Position numbers and translations under genes: made by a program. Below are positions 1 to 8,710 of a DNA stretch of 23,292 nt, in pieces. The notes under the pieces are model-generated. The model worked only from the letters and a program-made list of their open reading frames with translations, was not told the origin of the DNA and ran no database searches. Source of the stretch: Aureispira sp045105775 (GTDB lineage: Bacteria; Bacteroidota; Bacteroidia; Chitinophagales; Saprospiraceae); assembly GCA_045105775.1 (NCBI GenBank), contig JBGCDW010000084.1:1-23292 (forward strand), in the 5' to 3' direction. The stretch's first letter is position 1. Each line of letters starts with the position of its first letter.

Positions 1-189
1 GTAGAAACAGAGTGGAAACATTTTCGTTTGGGGGTACGCGGACATCTGGGGGTGACTGATTTTAGAACCTTTGGCCCCATTATTTACAAACATACCGCTA
101 TCACCACGTACTTGGGTTATACCCTTTGGGATCATGCCCAATGCAAGGCACGTCGCCTGAGAAAACAGCAAGAAAAACAGTTGAAATAA
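1..189 (+). CDS. C-terminal end of an outer-membrane-like protein (partial)
   Basis: Frame 1 is open from the window edge to a TAA at 187-189 and gives 62 residues; the start lies outside the window. The visible part alternates polar and hydrophobic residues in stretches such as FRLGVRGHLGVTDF and TAITTYLGYTLWD, which suits strands of a beta-barrel. It then ends in a basic, charged tail (ARRLRKQQEKQLK). A strong intrinsic terminator follows directly, which supports this being a true gene end. No family can be named from so short a piece. Membership of the outer membrane barrel proteins is inference. Confidence 0.5.
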   Translation, partial: VETEWKHFRLGVRGHLGVTDFRTFGPIIYKHTAITTYLGYTLWDHAQCKARRLRKQQEKQLK

Positions 190-200
190 TTACGTTTAAG

Positions 201-239
201 AACGTGCTCTAGCCATATGGTTGAGGGGGCGTTTTTTTT
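201..239 (+). terminator. Intrinsic terminator of the partial gene at the left edge
   Basis: A hairpin with arms 201-214 and 219-233 around an ATAT loop (AACG...AGCC pairing with GGTT...CGTT, with some G-T pairs, one mismatch and a one-base bulge) runs into eight T residues at 232-239. It lies 11 bases after the stop codon. Confidence 0.75.
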
Positions 240-523
240 ATTTTAGATACACATAACACCTGTTTTCGGCTACTCTTGGGCCGATTAATATGGCTTGATG
301 ACGTATACAGACCCGTTAGTTATAGCGTCATATATACAGTAGGAATATCAGTTAACTACACATCTAGCAATTGTCCTTTTTTAGCATTTCCTTATTATAT
401 ATGGTAAATCGTTTTTTTTCCATAAAAAATAAGGTTTTATGTCTTTTAGGCAAATATTACACTATAAAAACATCTTTTTTGGGGGTAAAATTTTTTAAAT
501 CATTTTTTAGTTCTATATTGATT

Positions 524-544
524 TTATAGTCAAAAATACTATAA
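524..544. promoter_or_regulatory. Operator-like inverted repeat (TTATAGT / ACTATAA)
   Basis: Seven-base arms TTATAGT (524-530) and ACTATAA (538-544) form a perfect inverted repeat around a 7-base A-rich spacer. It is over 400 bases before the glycosidase start. It could be a regulator site, or chance in AT-rich DNA. Confidence 0.25.
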
Positions 545-806
545 CTAGTTGTGTCCTAAAATTAATTATAAAAGATGTTTACCAAACATACTCTTTCTAT
601 TGGTACCCTCCCCAATCATGCTAAAAACCACCTAGCAGAAGATAACATAGTGGTTAAAAAACACACTTTACTTCCCCTCTTTATTTACAGAAAAAACATA
701 TTAAATCCCCCCTATTTACCAAAAGAATAGGAAATTATTTCGTATTCCCTTCTAGTTTGCTTGTTTGACTATTCTAATTTATAAAATTATTTTACACGTT
801 TATTCT

Positions 807-822
807 TTCTTTGTGCAAAGAA
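807..822. promoter_or_regulatory. Operator-like palindrome (TTCTTTG-TG-CAAAGAA)
   Basis: A 16-base near-perfect palindrome with 7-base arms lies 130 bases before the start codon at 952, where a promoter-proximal operator for the operon would be expected. No protein binding can be shown from sequence. Confidence 0.3.
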
Positions 823-951
823 TTAAGTATTCTTATCAAAACCATAACTAATAATTATTAAAAAATTAACTTACTAAATGTACTTATCAACAACCTAATT
901 GCCATGTGATACAGTTGATAATTCATTACAAAAATCAACAATAAATACATT

Positions 952-2316
952 ATGATAACAAATCTTACCTCAAACAAAAAACTACTCTTGGGTACGTTGC
1001 TGCTATTGCTTGCAACAAACTTTGCTTTTGGGCAATCAACCCCAAGTAAAGTAGAGGTTTACCAAGGTAGTGACGGTGTTTGGTCGCTCAAAGTAGATGG
1101 TGAACCGTTTTATATTAAAGGAGCTGGTGGCATTGAATACTTGGATGAAGTTGTCAAAATGGGTGGCAATACTATTCGTACTTGGAGTGTCGATGATGCC
1201 GCCAAAGTACTAGACCAAGCCCACAAAAGAGGTCTCAAAGTAATGGTGGGGCTTTGGGTACAACACGAGCGTCATGGTTTTGATTATAATAATAAAGAAG
1301 CGGTAGCTGCTCAATTAGAAAACTTTCGCCAAAAAATACGAAAATACAAAGACCATCCTGCTTTGCTAATATGGTGTGTAGGCAATGAATACGAATTGTT
1401 TTACTCCAATACCAAAGTTTGGGCTGCCGTGAATGATATTGCCAAAATGATACAAGAGGAGGATCCCAACCATCCCGTATCGACGGTAACTGCTGGAACC
1501 AATGCTGAAAAGCTGCAATTTGTGATGAAAGAACTCACAGACATTGACATCTATGGTATCAATACTTATGGTGATATTGGCAAAGTGAAGGACATCATTA
1601 AAAATGGCAACTACAAAGGCCCTTATATGATTACCGAATGGGGCCCAACAGGACACTGGGAATCCCCACACACCAAATGGAAAGTAGCTATAGAGCAAAC
1701 CAGTAAAGAAAAAGCCGCTTCTTATCTCAAACGTTACAAAGAATTTATTGAAGCACAACGCACACAATGTGTTGGGTCTTTTGCCTTCTTGTGGGGACAA
1801 AAACAAGAATATACCAGCACTTGGTATGGGCTATTTACAGATAAAGACATGCCCACAGAGGCTCTTGATGAGTTAGAATATTCTTGGACAGGCAAATACC
1901 CTGAGAACCGTGCACCAACTATTGATTCGGTACTGCTCAATGGAAGTACCAACATCAAAAACATTATACTTCCCCCACTCACAAAAGTTAACTTATCCTT
2001 ATTTGCTTCTGATAAAAACAATGACAAATTAAATTACTCTTGGGAATTGTATGCAGAGAGTACAGATAAAAAAGCAGGTGGAGACGCAGAAGACAAACCA
2101 CTTTCTATACCAGGTCGTATCAAAGGAAAAAGCAAAACCAATATGACGCTGAAAACACCACTCAATGAGGGAAGGTATAGAATATTTATATTTGTAGACG
2201 ATGGTAAAAAAGTAGCCTATCTAAACATCCCTATTTATATCGAAAGTGATCCTTCTGTTGATGCCAAATTTGTCCGTCTAAAACAACAAACCTTACAATC
2301 GTTTTATGAAAATTAG
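952..2316 (+). CDS. Exported clan GH-A glycoside hydrolase (GH2-like TIM barrel) with C-terminal Ig-like domain
   Basis: 454 residues. A signal peptide (hydrophobic 11-26, likely cleavage AFG|QS) is followed by a TIM-barrel glycosidase at about 34-315. The two clan GH-A catalytic glutamates are visible: the acid/base E146 in WCVGNEYE at the end of strand 4, and the nucleophile E229 in MITEWGP at the end of strand 7. The arrangement resembles the catalytic module of GH2 enzymes without their N-terminal sandwich domains; another GH-A family is possible. Residues about 320-430 look like a PKD/cadherin-type Ig domain (NRAPTIDSV start, SWELYAE, GRYRIFIFVDDG). No T9SS tail is present, so a periplasmic site is likely. 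It is the first gene of a five-gene operon and its stop overlaps the next start. Substrate is unproven; the nearby GH16 and GH3 genes suggest a beta-glucan. Confidence 0.8.
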   Translation: MITNLTSNKKLLLGTLLLLLATNFAFGQSTPSKVEVYQGSDGVWSLKVDGEPFYIKGAGGIEYLDEVVKMGGNTIRTWSVDDAAKVLDQAHKRGLKVMVGLWVQHERHGFDYNNKEAVAAQLENFRQKIRKYKDHPALLIWCVGNEYELFYSNTKVWAAVNDIAKMIQEEDPNHPVSTVTAGTNAEKLQFVMKELTDIDIYGINTYGDIGKVKDIIKNGNYKGPYMITEWGPTGHWESPHTKWKVAIEQTSKEKAASYLKRYKEFIEAQRTQCVGSFAFLWGQKQEYTSTWYGLFTDKDMPTEALDELEYSWTGKYPENRAPTIDSVLLNGSTNIKNIILPPLTKVNLSLFASDKNNDKLNYSWELYAESTDKKAGGDAEDKPLSIPGRIKGKSKTNMTLKTPLNEGRYRIFIFVDDGKKVAYLNIPIYIESDPSVDAKFVRLKQQTLQSFYEN

Positions 2317-4189
2317 AATCAAAATACATTATCTACTCTTGTGGGGAATGCTGCTTGGATTCAATACGAGTTTAATCGCACAGTCATCTCCTGACTCGCT
2401 TCTGTTTAAACCATTTGGAGCAGGTTTGTACCCCAAAAAGAGTAAAAGAGGATTGAGTAATATAACTGTGGGGGGAGAGTTTAGATTCATGGGCACCTAC
2501 ATGTCTATGCAGCAGCAGTACCCCGAATTTGGGGAGCTAAAAAACCGCCTTTTTATAGGGGATGATAGCCAGTTGCCTATGCTCAATATGAACATTGGCC
2601 TTCAGCCTTCTGCAACCACCTCTTTCTCGGTCGATCTATTTATGTGGACTCCGTTTACGGGTCAATACGATGACTTTTTGCAAAGTGTTTTATTGGGCAT
2701 CAAACTCTCAGGAAGCCACAGTACTAAATATGGTATTTTCCAAGTCCGAACAGGAGGTATACACTGGTGCAAACTCAGTCCTATGACTTTTAGTACCAAT
2801 ACAGGTTACAATCGCTTTAGTTTATTTGAACGCAACCCTTGGGATCCTATTACTAGAACACCATTTGAACGATACAGTACGTACTTTCAATCGGGTGCCT
2901 TGGAACAGGATGAGCGTTGGGGAAATCAGGCTTTTCATGGAATTATCTTTGATGGCAGCCAACTTCCTTGGGATTTGTCCTTTACCTTGATGTACGGCAA
3001 ATCGCAACTCAATGGGGGCAATGCGCCACTCCCCAACTCTATGATGGGTGGACGTATCAAAAAAGATATTGAAGGAAAACATTTTGTTACCGTCAATGCT
3101 GTTAGAAGTGTTGCCTTCTCTGATAGTTTAGCCCGCCAAACCCTTGGTTTCAACTTGGTTACCACTGAATTTGAATTTAATTGGCAAGACAAAATCAAAC
3201 TCTATGGCGAAGTTGGTGCAGGCAACTATTTTAGTCCTAATGCTACTAATGTTATTGGAGAAGCCATTGATTTGCGCTTGAGATTCACCGAAAAATTAAC
3301 CTTTTTTCCGATCGAGCTTAGGTATTTCCGAGTTAGTCCTAATGTTATTAATAATAATGGCAATTTTTGGAATACCTCTATTAGAGAATACAATGCTTTA
3401 TTAGATAATCCTGGTGGGGGAAGCGGTCAAGCAAATGGACAAAGCCCCTTGTTGGTGCCTTTTGCTAGTTCATTGGTCAATATTGGACAATTAACCAACA
3501 ACCGACAAGGATTTATATTGAGTACGGACTTGAAGTACAAAAAACAAAAGCTAACATTAGCCTATAGTATGGCCTCAGAAATAGATGGTATCTCAGATAG
3601 AATCACCTATGGCCGACCTTCTAGTGCCTTAACCATGTCTAGATTTTGGAGATGGAATTTCCCTGTGAATGTAGGCCCTTATGATAATCTTAGCAAGGTT
3701 TATCGAGGCGTTTATGAAACCGCTGTTGTGACCGATTCTGTTCCAACCGCCAAAGGTTTTAATAGTATAGAGATTGCGTACAAAACTTCCTTTAAGCTTT
3801 TTAGAAGAAACTTCGCGCTGTTTTATTTGGGGAGTTTCCACAGTGTGCAAGATCGATTCTCGGTTTTACCCGTTTACTCCAAACAAGCGTACATCCAAAG
3901 CTACAATCAACAAATAGAATTCTATTATGAATTAATGCCTACCCTCATTCTTTCCAATTATTTTGGCTATGATCGAATTATAGGCAATGAGCGAACGAAT
4001 ATTGATGTAGAATCTCTCAATCCTAGAGATCAAGTGGGTTACAGTTATGCCTTGGGTTTAGACTTTCAATTGTCTAAAAATGTAGGGCTATACTTACGCC
4101 AACGTTGGATGTTTTATAAAGATTATAGCTTTGAAGATGATACCTTCCAAGGTTCAGAAACAAGTCTTGAACTAAAAATAATTTTCTAA
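2306..4189 (+). CDS. Outer-membrane beta-barrel protein, function unknown (operon gene 2)
   Basis: 627 residues with a signal peptide (hydrophobic LLLWGMLLGF, cleavage near LIAQ|SS). The rest is rich in alternating amphipathic strands and aromatic residues (for example KLYGEVGAGNYF, FILSTDLKYKKQKLTLAY), and the chain ends LELKIIF with a terminal phenylalanine, as outer-membrane barrels often do. It has no TonB box, plug domain or SusC features. The ATG overlaps the end of the glycosidase gene by 11 bases, so translation is probably coupled. Its place between a glycosidase and glycan-binding proteins suggests a channel or scaffold for sugar uptake or enzyme display. That role is inference; I do not recognise the family. 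Confidence 0.7.
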   Translation: MKIRIKIHYLLLWGMLLGFNTSLIAQSSPDSLLFKPFGAGLYPKKSKRGLSNITVGGEFRFMGTYMSMQQQYPEFGELKNRLFIGDDSQLPMLNMNIGLQPSATTSFSVDLFMWTPFTGQYDDFLQSVLLGIKLSGSHSTKYGIFQVRTGGIHWCKLSPMTFSTNTGYNRFSLFERNPWDPITRTPFERYSTYFQSGALEQDERWGNQAFHGIIFDGSQLPWDLSFTLMYGKSQLNGGNAPLPNSMMGGRIKKDIEGKHFVTVNAVRSVAFSDSLARQTLGFNLVTTEFEFNWQDKIKLYGEVGAGNYFSPNATNVIGEAIDLRLRFTEKLTFFPIELRYFRVSPNVINNNGNFWNTSIREYNALLDNPGGGSGQANGQSPLLVPFASSLVNIGQLTNNRQGFILSTDLKYKKQKLTLAYSMASEIDGISDRITYGRPSSALTMSRFWRWNFPVNVGPYDNLSKVYRGVYETAVVTDSVPTAKGFNSIEIAYKTSFKLFRRNFALFYLGSFHSVQDRFSVLPVYSKQAYIQSYNQQIEFYYELMPTLILSNYFGYDRIIGNERTNIDVESLNPRDQVGYSYALGLDFQLSKNVGLYLRQRWMFYKDYSFEDDTFQGSETSLELKIIF

Positions 4190-4191
4190 AA

Positions 4192-5895
4192 ATGCGAACT
4201 ATACTATTCATTTCATTAATTGTTGCTTGTTCAACACAGCTTCTGGCCCAAAAAATAGGGAAAAAGGTTCAATTTGTAGGATCTGCAAGAACGCTCCTAT
4301 CCTATTCTGATTTTCGATCAGAGGGAACAGACACGGTTACAGCCCCTTCTGCCTTTGGTGGTTATGGCTTAATTGACTTGGGAGTCAAAATTAACCCCAA
4401 TTCCCAAACAGAAATCTTGGGTATGTTTCGTATCAATACGGCTTTGGGTGGATTTTGGGGAGCCAATGTTTCCTTTGATGTGCGTCAATTGCATGTAAAA
4501 GGGGTGGCAGCCAATACGGTACGTTACCAAATTGGAACCATTGATTTCAAATTGACCCCTTACACCTTCTTCAATCACAATCCTGATATCTTACTTCCTT
4601 CTACAGGTACGATGAGAATCAAAGAAGAAATTTTTGATTACGAATCTTTCTTTACCGATAATAATACTTGGAGACAACAAGGTGCAGCCATTGATTTCGC
4701 GCTTCAGTTTCCTAAAATAGTCCAAGAAATACAGTTCAATGGATTCATTTGCCGTTTGGAGCCCAGTAATTTCCAAAACGTATTTGATCGCTTATTTGGT
4801 GGTGGAAATGTGGTGGTGCAACAAAGCAAATACTTCACCTTAGGGGTCAACCATGCTAGTATTTTTGATGTGCGTGGAACAGCACTTTCTGATGATGTAT
4901 ACAGTAATAATGTCAGTTCATTGACCTACGATTTTACGTACGATATGGATAACTTTACGTTGGGACTAGATGGGGAATCTGGTATTTCTTCCACTGTTTA
5001 TTCGCCCAACGATGAAGCCTCTCAATTGTCTGATTACTTTGTGCATGTGAGAGCCTATTTTAATCTCAAGAAAACAAACTTGAATTTTGATTTGGGGTAT
5101 ATGGATAATGGGCCTGATTTCAGAGCCTTTGGCGCGCAGTCCAAACGGGTCAACTTTAATCAACAAAATACCTTCTATCCGCGTTATACTAACGATCAAA
5201 CCCTACGTCCACTCTCTTATTTTGATTTGTACAACGATCCTACTTTGTATGATAGAAATATTACAGTGGGTGTTATGGCTTATGACCCTGCTGTCAGCAA
5301 TGTATTGCCTTATGGCATTACTACCTTCAACAGACGCGGCGGTTATGTGGGCGTAAGCTATAGTGACTCTTTACAAGTTATTGCAGCCGATTTAAAATAC
5401 CACCTCTTGCAAGAAGTGAGAGGGCAAGGAACCGAGACACTAAAGAACTTCCACTATCTTCAGGGTAATCTTAGATTCAGCCTTTCCAATTTGCTTAAAT
5501 GGAAGAACAATGTTGCACTACAGTTAGGAGTGGCTTACCAGAACACCACCCGCGCTTCTGACGTTAGTTTTGAAGCCATCAACCTCAATTCTTTGTTGCT
5601 CAATACGGGCATTGAAGTAGAGTTTGTAGATCGCTTAACACTGATGATTAACTATTTTATGATGCAGAGTCAAGGCAACGAATTGCTTCCGCAACGAAAC
5701 ACTACAGAAGAAATCATCAACTTTCAACCGTACTCTATCAATGGAGTAGAATGGAATTTGGCAAGTGGTTTGAGGTTTAATTTTTCTAAGAATGTTTATT
5801 TAGCAGCTATGTATGAATTTAATAATAACCGCTTTGTAGACTATACGCCCTACCAGTATCATCAAGTTTCTGTTTATTACATCATGAATTTCTAA
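4192..5895 (+). CDS. Outer-membrane beta-barrel protein, function unknown (operon gene 3)
   Basis: 567 residues. The signal peptide MRTILFISLIVACSTQLLAQ is followed by a long run of barrel-like strands (ALQLGVAYQNT, LASGLRFNFSKNVYLAAMYEFNNNRF) and a C-terminal phenylalanine in VYYIMNF. Only two bases separate it from the preceding barrel gene and four from the lipoprotein gene after it. It is similar in general character to its neighbour but not an obvious recent duplicate. Again there is no plug domain or TonB box, so it is not a SusC-type transporter. Porin or scaffold for the operon's glycan system is a reasonable guess only. Confidence 0.7.
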   Translation: MRTILFISLIVACSTQLLAQKIGKKVQFVGSARTLLSYSDFRSEGTDTVTAPSAFGGYGLIDLGVKINPNSQTEILGMFRINTALGGFWGANVSFDVRQLHVKGVAANTVRYQIGTIDFKLTPYTFFNHNPDILLPSTGTMRIKEEIFDYESFFTDNNTWRQQGAAIDFALQFPKIVQEIQFNGFICRLEPSNFQNVFDRLFGGGNVVVQQSKYFTLGVNHASIFDVRGTALSDDVYSNNVSSLTYDFTYDMDNFTLGLDGESGISSTVYSPNDEASQLSDYFVHVRAYFNLKKTNLNFDLGYMDNGPDFRAFGAQSKRVNFNQQNTFYPRYTNDQTLRPLSYFDLYNDPTLYDRNITVGVMAYDPAVSNVLPYGITTFNRRGGYVGVSYSDSLQVIAADLKYHLLQEVRGQGTETLKNFHYLQGNLRFSLSNLLKWKNNVALQLGVAYQNTTRASDVSFEAINLNSLLLNTGIEVEFVDRLTLMINYFMMQSQGNELLPQRNTTEEIINFQPYSINGVEWNLASGLRFNFSKNVYLAAMYEFNNNRFVDYTPYQYHQVSVYYIMNF

Positions 5896-5899
5896 AATT

Positions 5900-6886
5900 A
5901 TGAAAAAGTATATTGCATTTATCCTCATCGTAGTTACTGCACTTTCTTGTAGAAAAGACGTGCCTATAGACGGGCCTAAGCTCAATGATTTGTTTGGACA
6001 ATTTAACATTCTTTCTGAGTGGCAATTCAACACCCAAACGATTGATTTTGCCGCAGGCGAAAAATTTCATATCAATTTGGATTTATCCAAAACCAGTAAC
6101 TGGCAATTGCGTATCACTGGCCTAACTAGTGGTGCCGAAAAAATAGTTACAGGACTGAATCAAAACCTCGATGCAGAGGTGTATAGTTGGGATGGTAGTA
6201 CTACTACCCTACCTATGTTCAAGGCAGAAGCTTGCCAAGTAGAACTCACCTTCCCTGGCGAAAGTGATACGACTTTGGTGGGTACAGTTACGATCGCTAC
6301 TCCCAAAGTCAATCAAGGGGTTGTAGTAGCCGATTTTGAAAATGGGTTTAATTCTGGATGGTCTAGTTTCTTCCAATCTGGTGCCAACATGGATTTCCAA
6401 ATTAAAAGTAGTCCATCACTCTCTGCTGAAGGAGGCTCTTATTACAACATGCAAGGTGAAGTCAACTGGGATTGGCTCATTGGTTTGGTCAACTTTGAAG
6501 CATCGGCTCAGGGCATGACAACGTATCCATTGGCTAGTAATCCTGATAAGGTTTTCTTCAATGCTATGGTTTATGGAGAGCCTGGGCTAATCAACAGCTT
6601 GGTTTTATTCCAATTTGACGAAGATGAAAATGGCGATGGTACTTTTGATAGTGCCAATGAAGATCGCTTTGCTTATGAAATCCCTGTAACTTGGTCGGGA
6701 TGGAAATTAATTTCAATGAGTTATTCTGATATTGCTGCTTTATCCACTGGTTCAGGTAATGATGCGCCAGAACCAGACAAACTAGTTAGTGTCAACATGC
6801 TCCACTTAGCCAACCCAAGTTCAGGTATTGCCAAATCTAAATTAGACTATATAATATTCACCGAAAATGAAGCACTCAATCCTTAA
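5900..6886 (+). CDS. Surface-type lipoprotein with galactose-binding-like domain, putative glycan binder
   Basis: 328 residues. A lipoprotein signal with lipobox TALSC puts the acylated cysteine at 17, followed by RKDVP. The first part (about 40-135) looks like a small beta domain. From VVADFENGFNSGW (about 144) to the end the pattern resembles galactose-binding-like jelly rolls of the CBM11/CIA30 type: an opening DFE, a central VFFNAMVYGE strand, TWSGWKLISMSY, and a closing KLDYIIFTE. By place and architecture it could act like SusE/SusF surface glycan-binding lipoproteins, though it is not homologous as far as I can see. It overlaps the next gene by 20 bases. Confidence 0.6.
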   Translation: MKKYIAFILIVVTALSCRKDVPIDGPKLNDLFGQFNILSEWQFNTQTIDFAAGEKFHINLDLSKTSNWQLRITGLTSGAEKIVTGLNQNLDAEVYSWDGSTTTLPMFKAEACQVELTFPGESDTTLVGTVTIATPKVNQGVVVADFENGFNSGWSSFFQSGANMDFQIKSSPSLSAEGGSYYNMQGEVNWDWLIGLVNFEASAQGMTTYPLASNPDKVFFNAMVYGEPGLINSLVLFQFDEDENGDGTFDSANEDRFAYEIPVTWSGWKLISMSYSDIAALSTGSGNDAPEPDKLVSVNMLHLANPSSGIAKSKLDYIIFTENEALNP

Positions 6887-8147
6887 TATTTTTATTCTTG
6901 TAATTTTATTCCAGACTTGTCTTATTGCACAACGCAAGCCTGATAAAGAGGTCACTATGGACCCTGTGGTTGTTGAACCCACTCCAAGTCGTTCTGTCGC
7001 TTTCAAACAGTTATCCTTATACGATGAATCAGAACCAGAATTGTATAACATTCGTGGTTTTGATCAATTGAATGTTTTCAAAGGGGAACTAACTACGGAG
7101 TATTGGACTTCGCCTAGAAACAAAACTTGTATTGCTGGTAGAATCGAAGGGGGCGATGATCCTTATTTGAAACTGAATTGGAACCAATCAGACGATGCCT
7201 GCGACTGGGTAGGGTTTGGTTTTGGTTGGAGCAGTTGGGTGGGTAAGGACATGCTATATGTCGTAGATACCTTGGCCCTCGAATTAACGGTTCGTTCTGT
7301 AGGAGAGCCGATGACTAACTTGCCTTGGGCATTGGGGATCGAAGATTATGGTGGCGGACAGGCTTGGTTGGGCTATAACTCCAAGTTCTTACTAGCAGAA
7401 AGCATCACTAAAGAGTGGACAAAAATACAAATGCCATTGACCGCTTTTCCATTTGAGGAAAATGATGTAGACTTGAGATCGGTCAAGCAATTGCTCATTC
7501 AGGTTTTTGCCAAAGGAAGCATCGAAATTCAATCCATTCAATTGGTACCTTATGCTCGAAAACCAAAAAAACAAGCTGTTGCCATCGCAAATTCGACTAC
7601 GGTTGCTATTGACGGCAATTTAGCAGATTGGGCCGACGATGCCTTTCATCAACTAGATGAAGAGAGTAAATTTGCGGTACGATACACCAATGATGCTTTG
7701 TTTTTTGCTTTTGATATCAAGGATGCCACGCCTATGCAAAATGAGCACCAAGGGGACCAACTCTGGCAAGGAGATGCTATCGAAATTGCCTTTGCTACCA
7801 ATCCTACTGCCGATCCTAAACGTGGCTTTTTATGGTTGAGCGACAAACACTTTGCCCTCAACTGTGGTACCGATAACGCCTATTTGTGGGATTGGTCAGA
7901 AAATCAGAAAAACAGCAGTGCAACATACAAACTTCAAAAAAATGCTACGGGCTATACGGTCGAAGTTGAAATTCCATTAACGGATTTAACCAAATACCAA
8001 TTGAACCAAGGTGATAAATTGGGGCTTGAAGTTGCTGTGAATTTTAATGAAGGCGAAAAAAGAAAAAAACAATTGAGATGGAATAGTACCCTTGAAGAGG
8101 GTTTTCATCTCTCGCCCAAAAAATGGGGAGAATTGCTCTTAAAGTAA
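6867..8147 (+). CDS. Exported carbohydrate-binding protein: CBM11-like plus CBM9-like domains
   Basis: 426 residues. The N-terminus is hydrophobic and ends LIAQ|RKPD (signal peptidase I likely; a cysteine at 18 leaves lipidation open). Residues about 60-227 form a jelly-roll-like region (WVGFGFGWSSWVG, AWLGYN, EWTKIQMPLTAFPF, IEIQSIQLVPYA) like the CBM11-type sugar-binding fold. Residues about 244-425 match the CBM9/DOMON-like pattern: VAIDGNLADW, FAVRYTNDALFFAFDIKD, LWQGDAIEIAF, VEVEIPLTDL and a closing LRWN...PKKWGELLL. It is the last operon gene and its start lies inside the lipoprotein gene. Tandem binding domains suggest glycan capture at the cell surface or in the periplasm. Confidence 0.72.
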   Translation: MKHSILNIFILVILFQTCLIAQRKPDKEVTMDPVVVEPTPSRSVAFKQLSLYDESEPELYNIRGFDQLNVFKGELTTEYWTSPRNKTCIAGRIEGGDDPYLKLNWNQSDDACDWVGFGFGWSSWVGKDMLYVVDTLALELTVRSVGEPMTNLPWALGIEDYGGGQAWLGYNSKFLLAESITKEWTKIQMPLTAFPFEENDVDLRSVKQLLIQVFAKGSIEIQSIQLVPYARKPKKQAVAIANSTTVAIDGNLADWADDAFHQLDEESKFAVRYTNDALFFAFDIKDATPMQNEHQGDQLWQGDAIEIAFATNPTADPKRGFLWLSDKHFALNCGTDNAYLWDWSENQKNSSATYKLQKNATGYTVEVEIPLTDLTKYQLNQGDKLGLEVAVNFNEGEKRKKQLRWNSTLEEGFHLSPKKWGELLLK

Positions 8148-8175
8148 TGTTTGTTCGAATAGAATTATACAAAGA

Positions 8176-8215
8176 GGTGGTAAGCATTTTAGATGCTTGC
8201 TGCCTTTTGTTTTTT
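8176..8215 (+). terminator. Strong intrinsic terminator closing the 952-8147 operon
   Basis: Arms 8176-8187 (GGTGGTAAGCAT) and 8193-8204 (ATGCTTGCTGCC) pair over 12 positions, three of them G-U, with a 5-base loop. The right arm is followed by TTTTGTTTTTT. It starts 29 bases after the operon's last stop codon. Confidence 0.85.
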
Positions 8216-8592
8216 GGAGAAGCCCATGTATTGTTACCATGAATAGAGCCGATTTGCTGGCCTTTGAGGTACAAGCCTCTGATATTGATAAGCTGTATGC
8301 TGCCCAAAATAAAAAGGGCGTAGCCTATGACTTCTTGCAATTGCCCTTGACTAAAAACAATGTAGTAACCAGTTACAACAAAAATCTAGGTTATAAGGGT
8401 TCTTATTGCAATTATTACATTGCCAATACCAAGGTTATTGTTCCCACTTATAAGGATCCCAATGATGCTGTAGCCCTGCAATTGTTACAATCGCTTTATC
8501 CCAACAGAACAGTGGTTGGAATTGATTTTAGAAATGTCTATGCCGAGGGTGGTATGGTGCATTGTGTTACGCAACAACAGCCTTTGGAGTAA
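8197..8592 (+). pseudogene. C-terminal remnant of agmatine deiminase / PAD-type amidinotransferase
   Basis: The open frame gives about 130 residues that match only the last third of agmatine deiminase (PF04371, Porphyromonas-type peptidyl-arginine deiminase family). The match includes GSYCNYYIANTKVIVPTY, DPNDAVALQLLQSLYPNRTVVGIDFRNV and the catalytic-cysteine motif GGMVHCVTQQQP. Full-length members have about 340-370 residues; the N-terminal two thirds, including the other catalytic residues, are missing. The frame opens with TTG inside the terminator stem of the preceding operon, so that start is not credible; the first internal ATG is at 8239. I see no upstream fragment in any frame. It is probably a relic left by a deletion or insertion, perhaps linked to the adjacent transposase. 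Confidence 0.75.
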
Positions 8593-8710
8593 TATTGCAT
8601 CCATTAAATAACTAAGCCGCCTTATCATTTATAAAACAACACACGAAACAAAAAGAATTGTTTTTCCGTATTAGGTTTTTAGAAACTACTGCTATTTTCT
8701 TTTTTTATAA

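Larger units (their letters stand above)
241..951. other. Long AT-rich intergenic region upstream of the glycosidase operon
   Basis: About 710 bases without a convincing gene. It should contain the promoter of the 952-8147 operon, but I could not place a clear TTTG/TAnnTTTG pair. It holds two operator-like palindromes, listed separately (524-544 and 807-822). A 51-codon frame at 575-730 exists but has no supporting feature. Confidence 0.6.

Noticed and set aside
575..730. 51-codon plus-strand frame in the long intergenic region
   Set aside because: It has no recognisable domain, signal peptide or ribosome site and lies in AT-rich control DNA; chance frame most likely.
2306..5895. The two barrel proteins as a SusC/SusD pair
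   Set aside because: Neither has a carboxypeptidase-like domain, plug or TonB box, and neither is an alpha-helical SusD-type lipoprotein; both end as barrels with a terminal phenylalanine.
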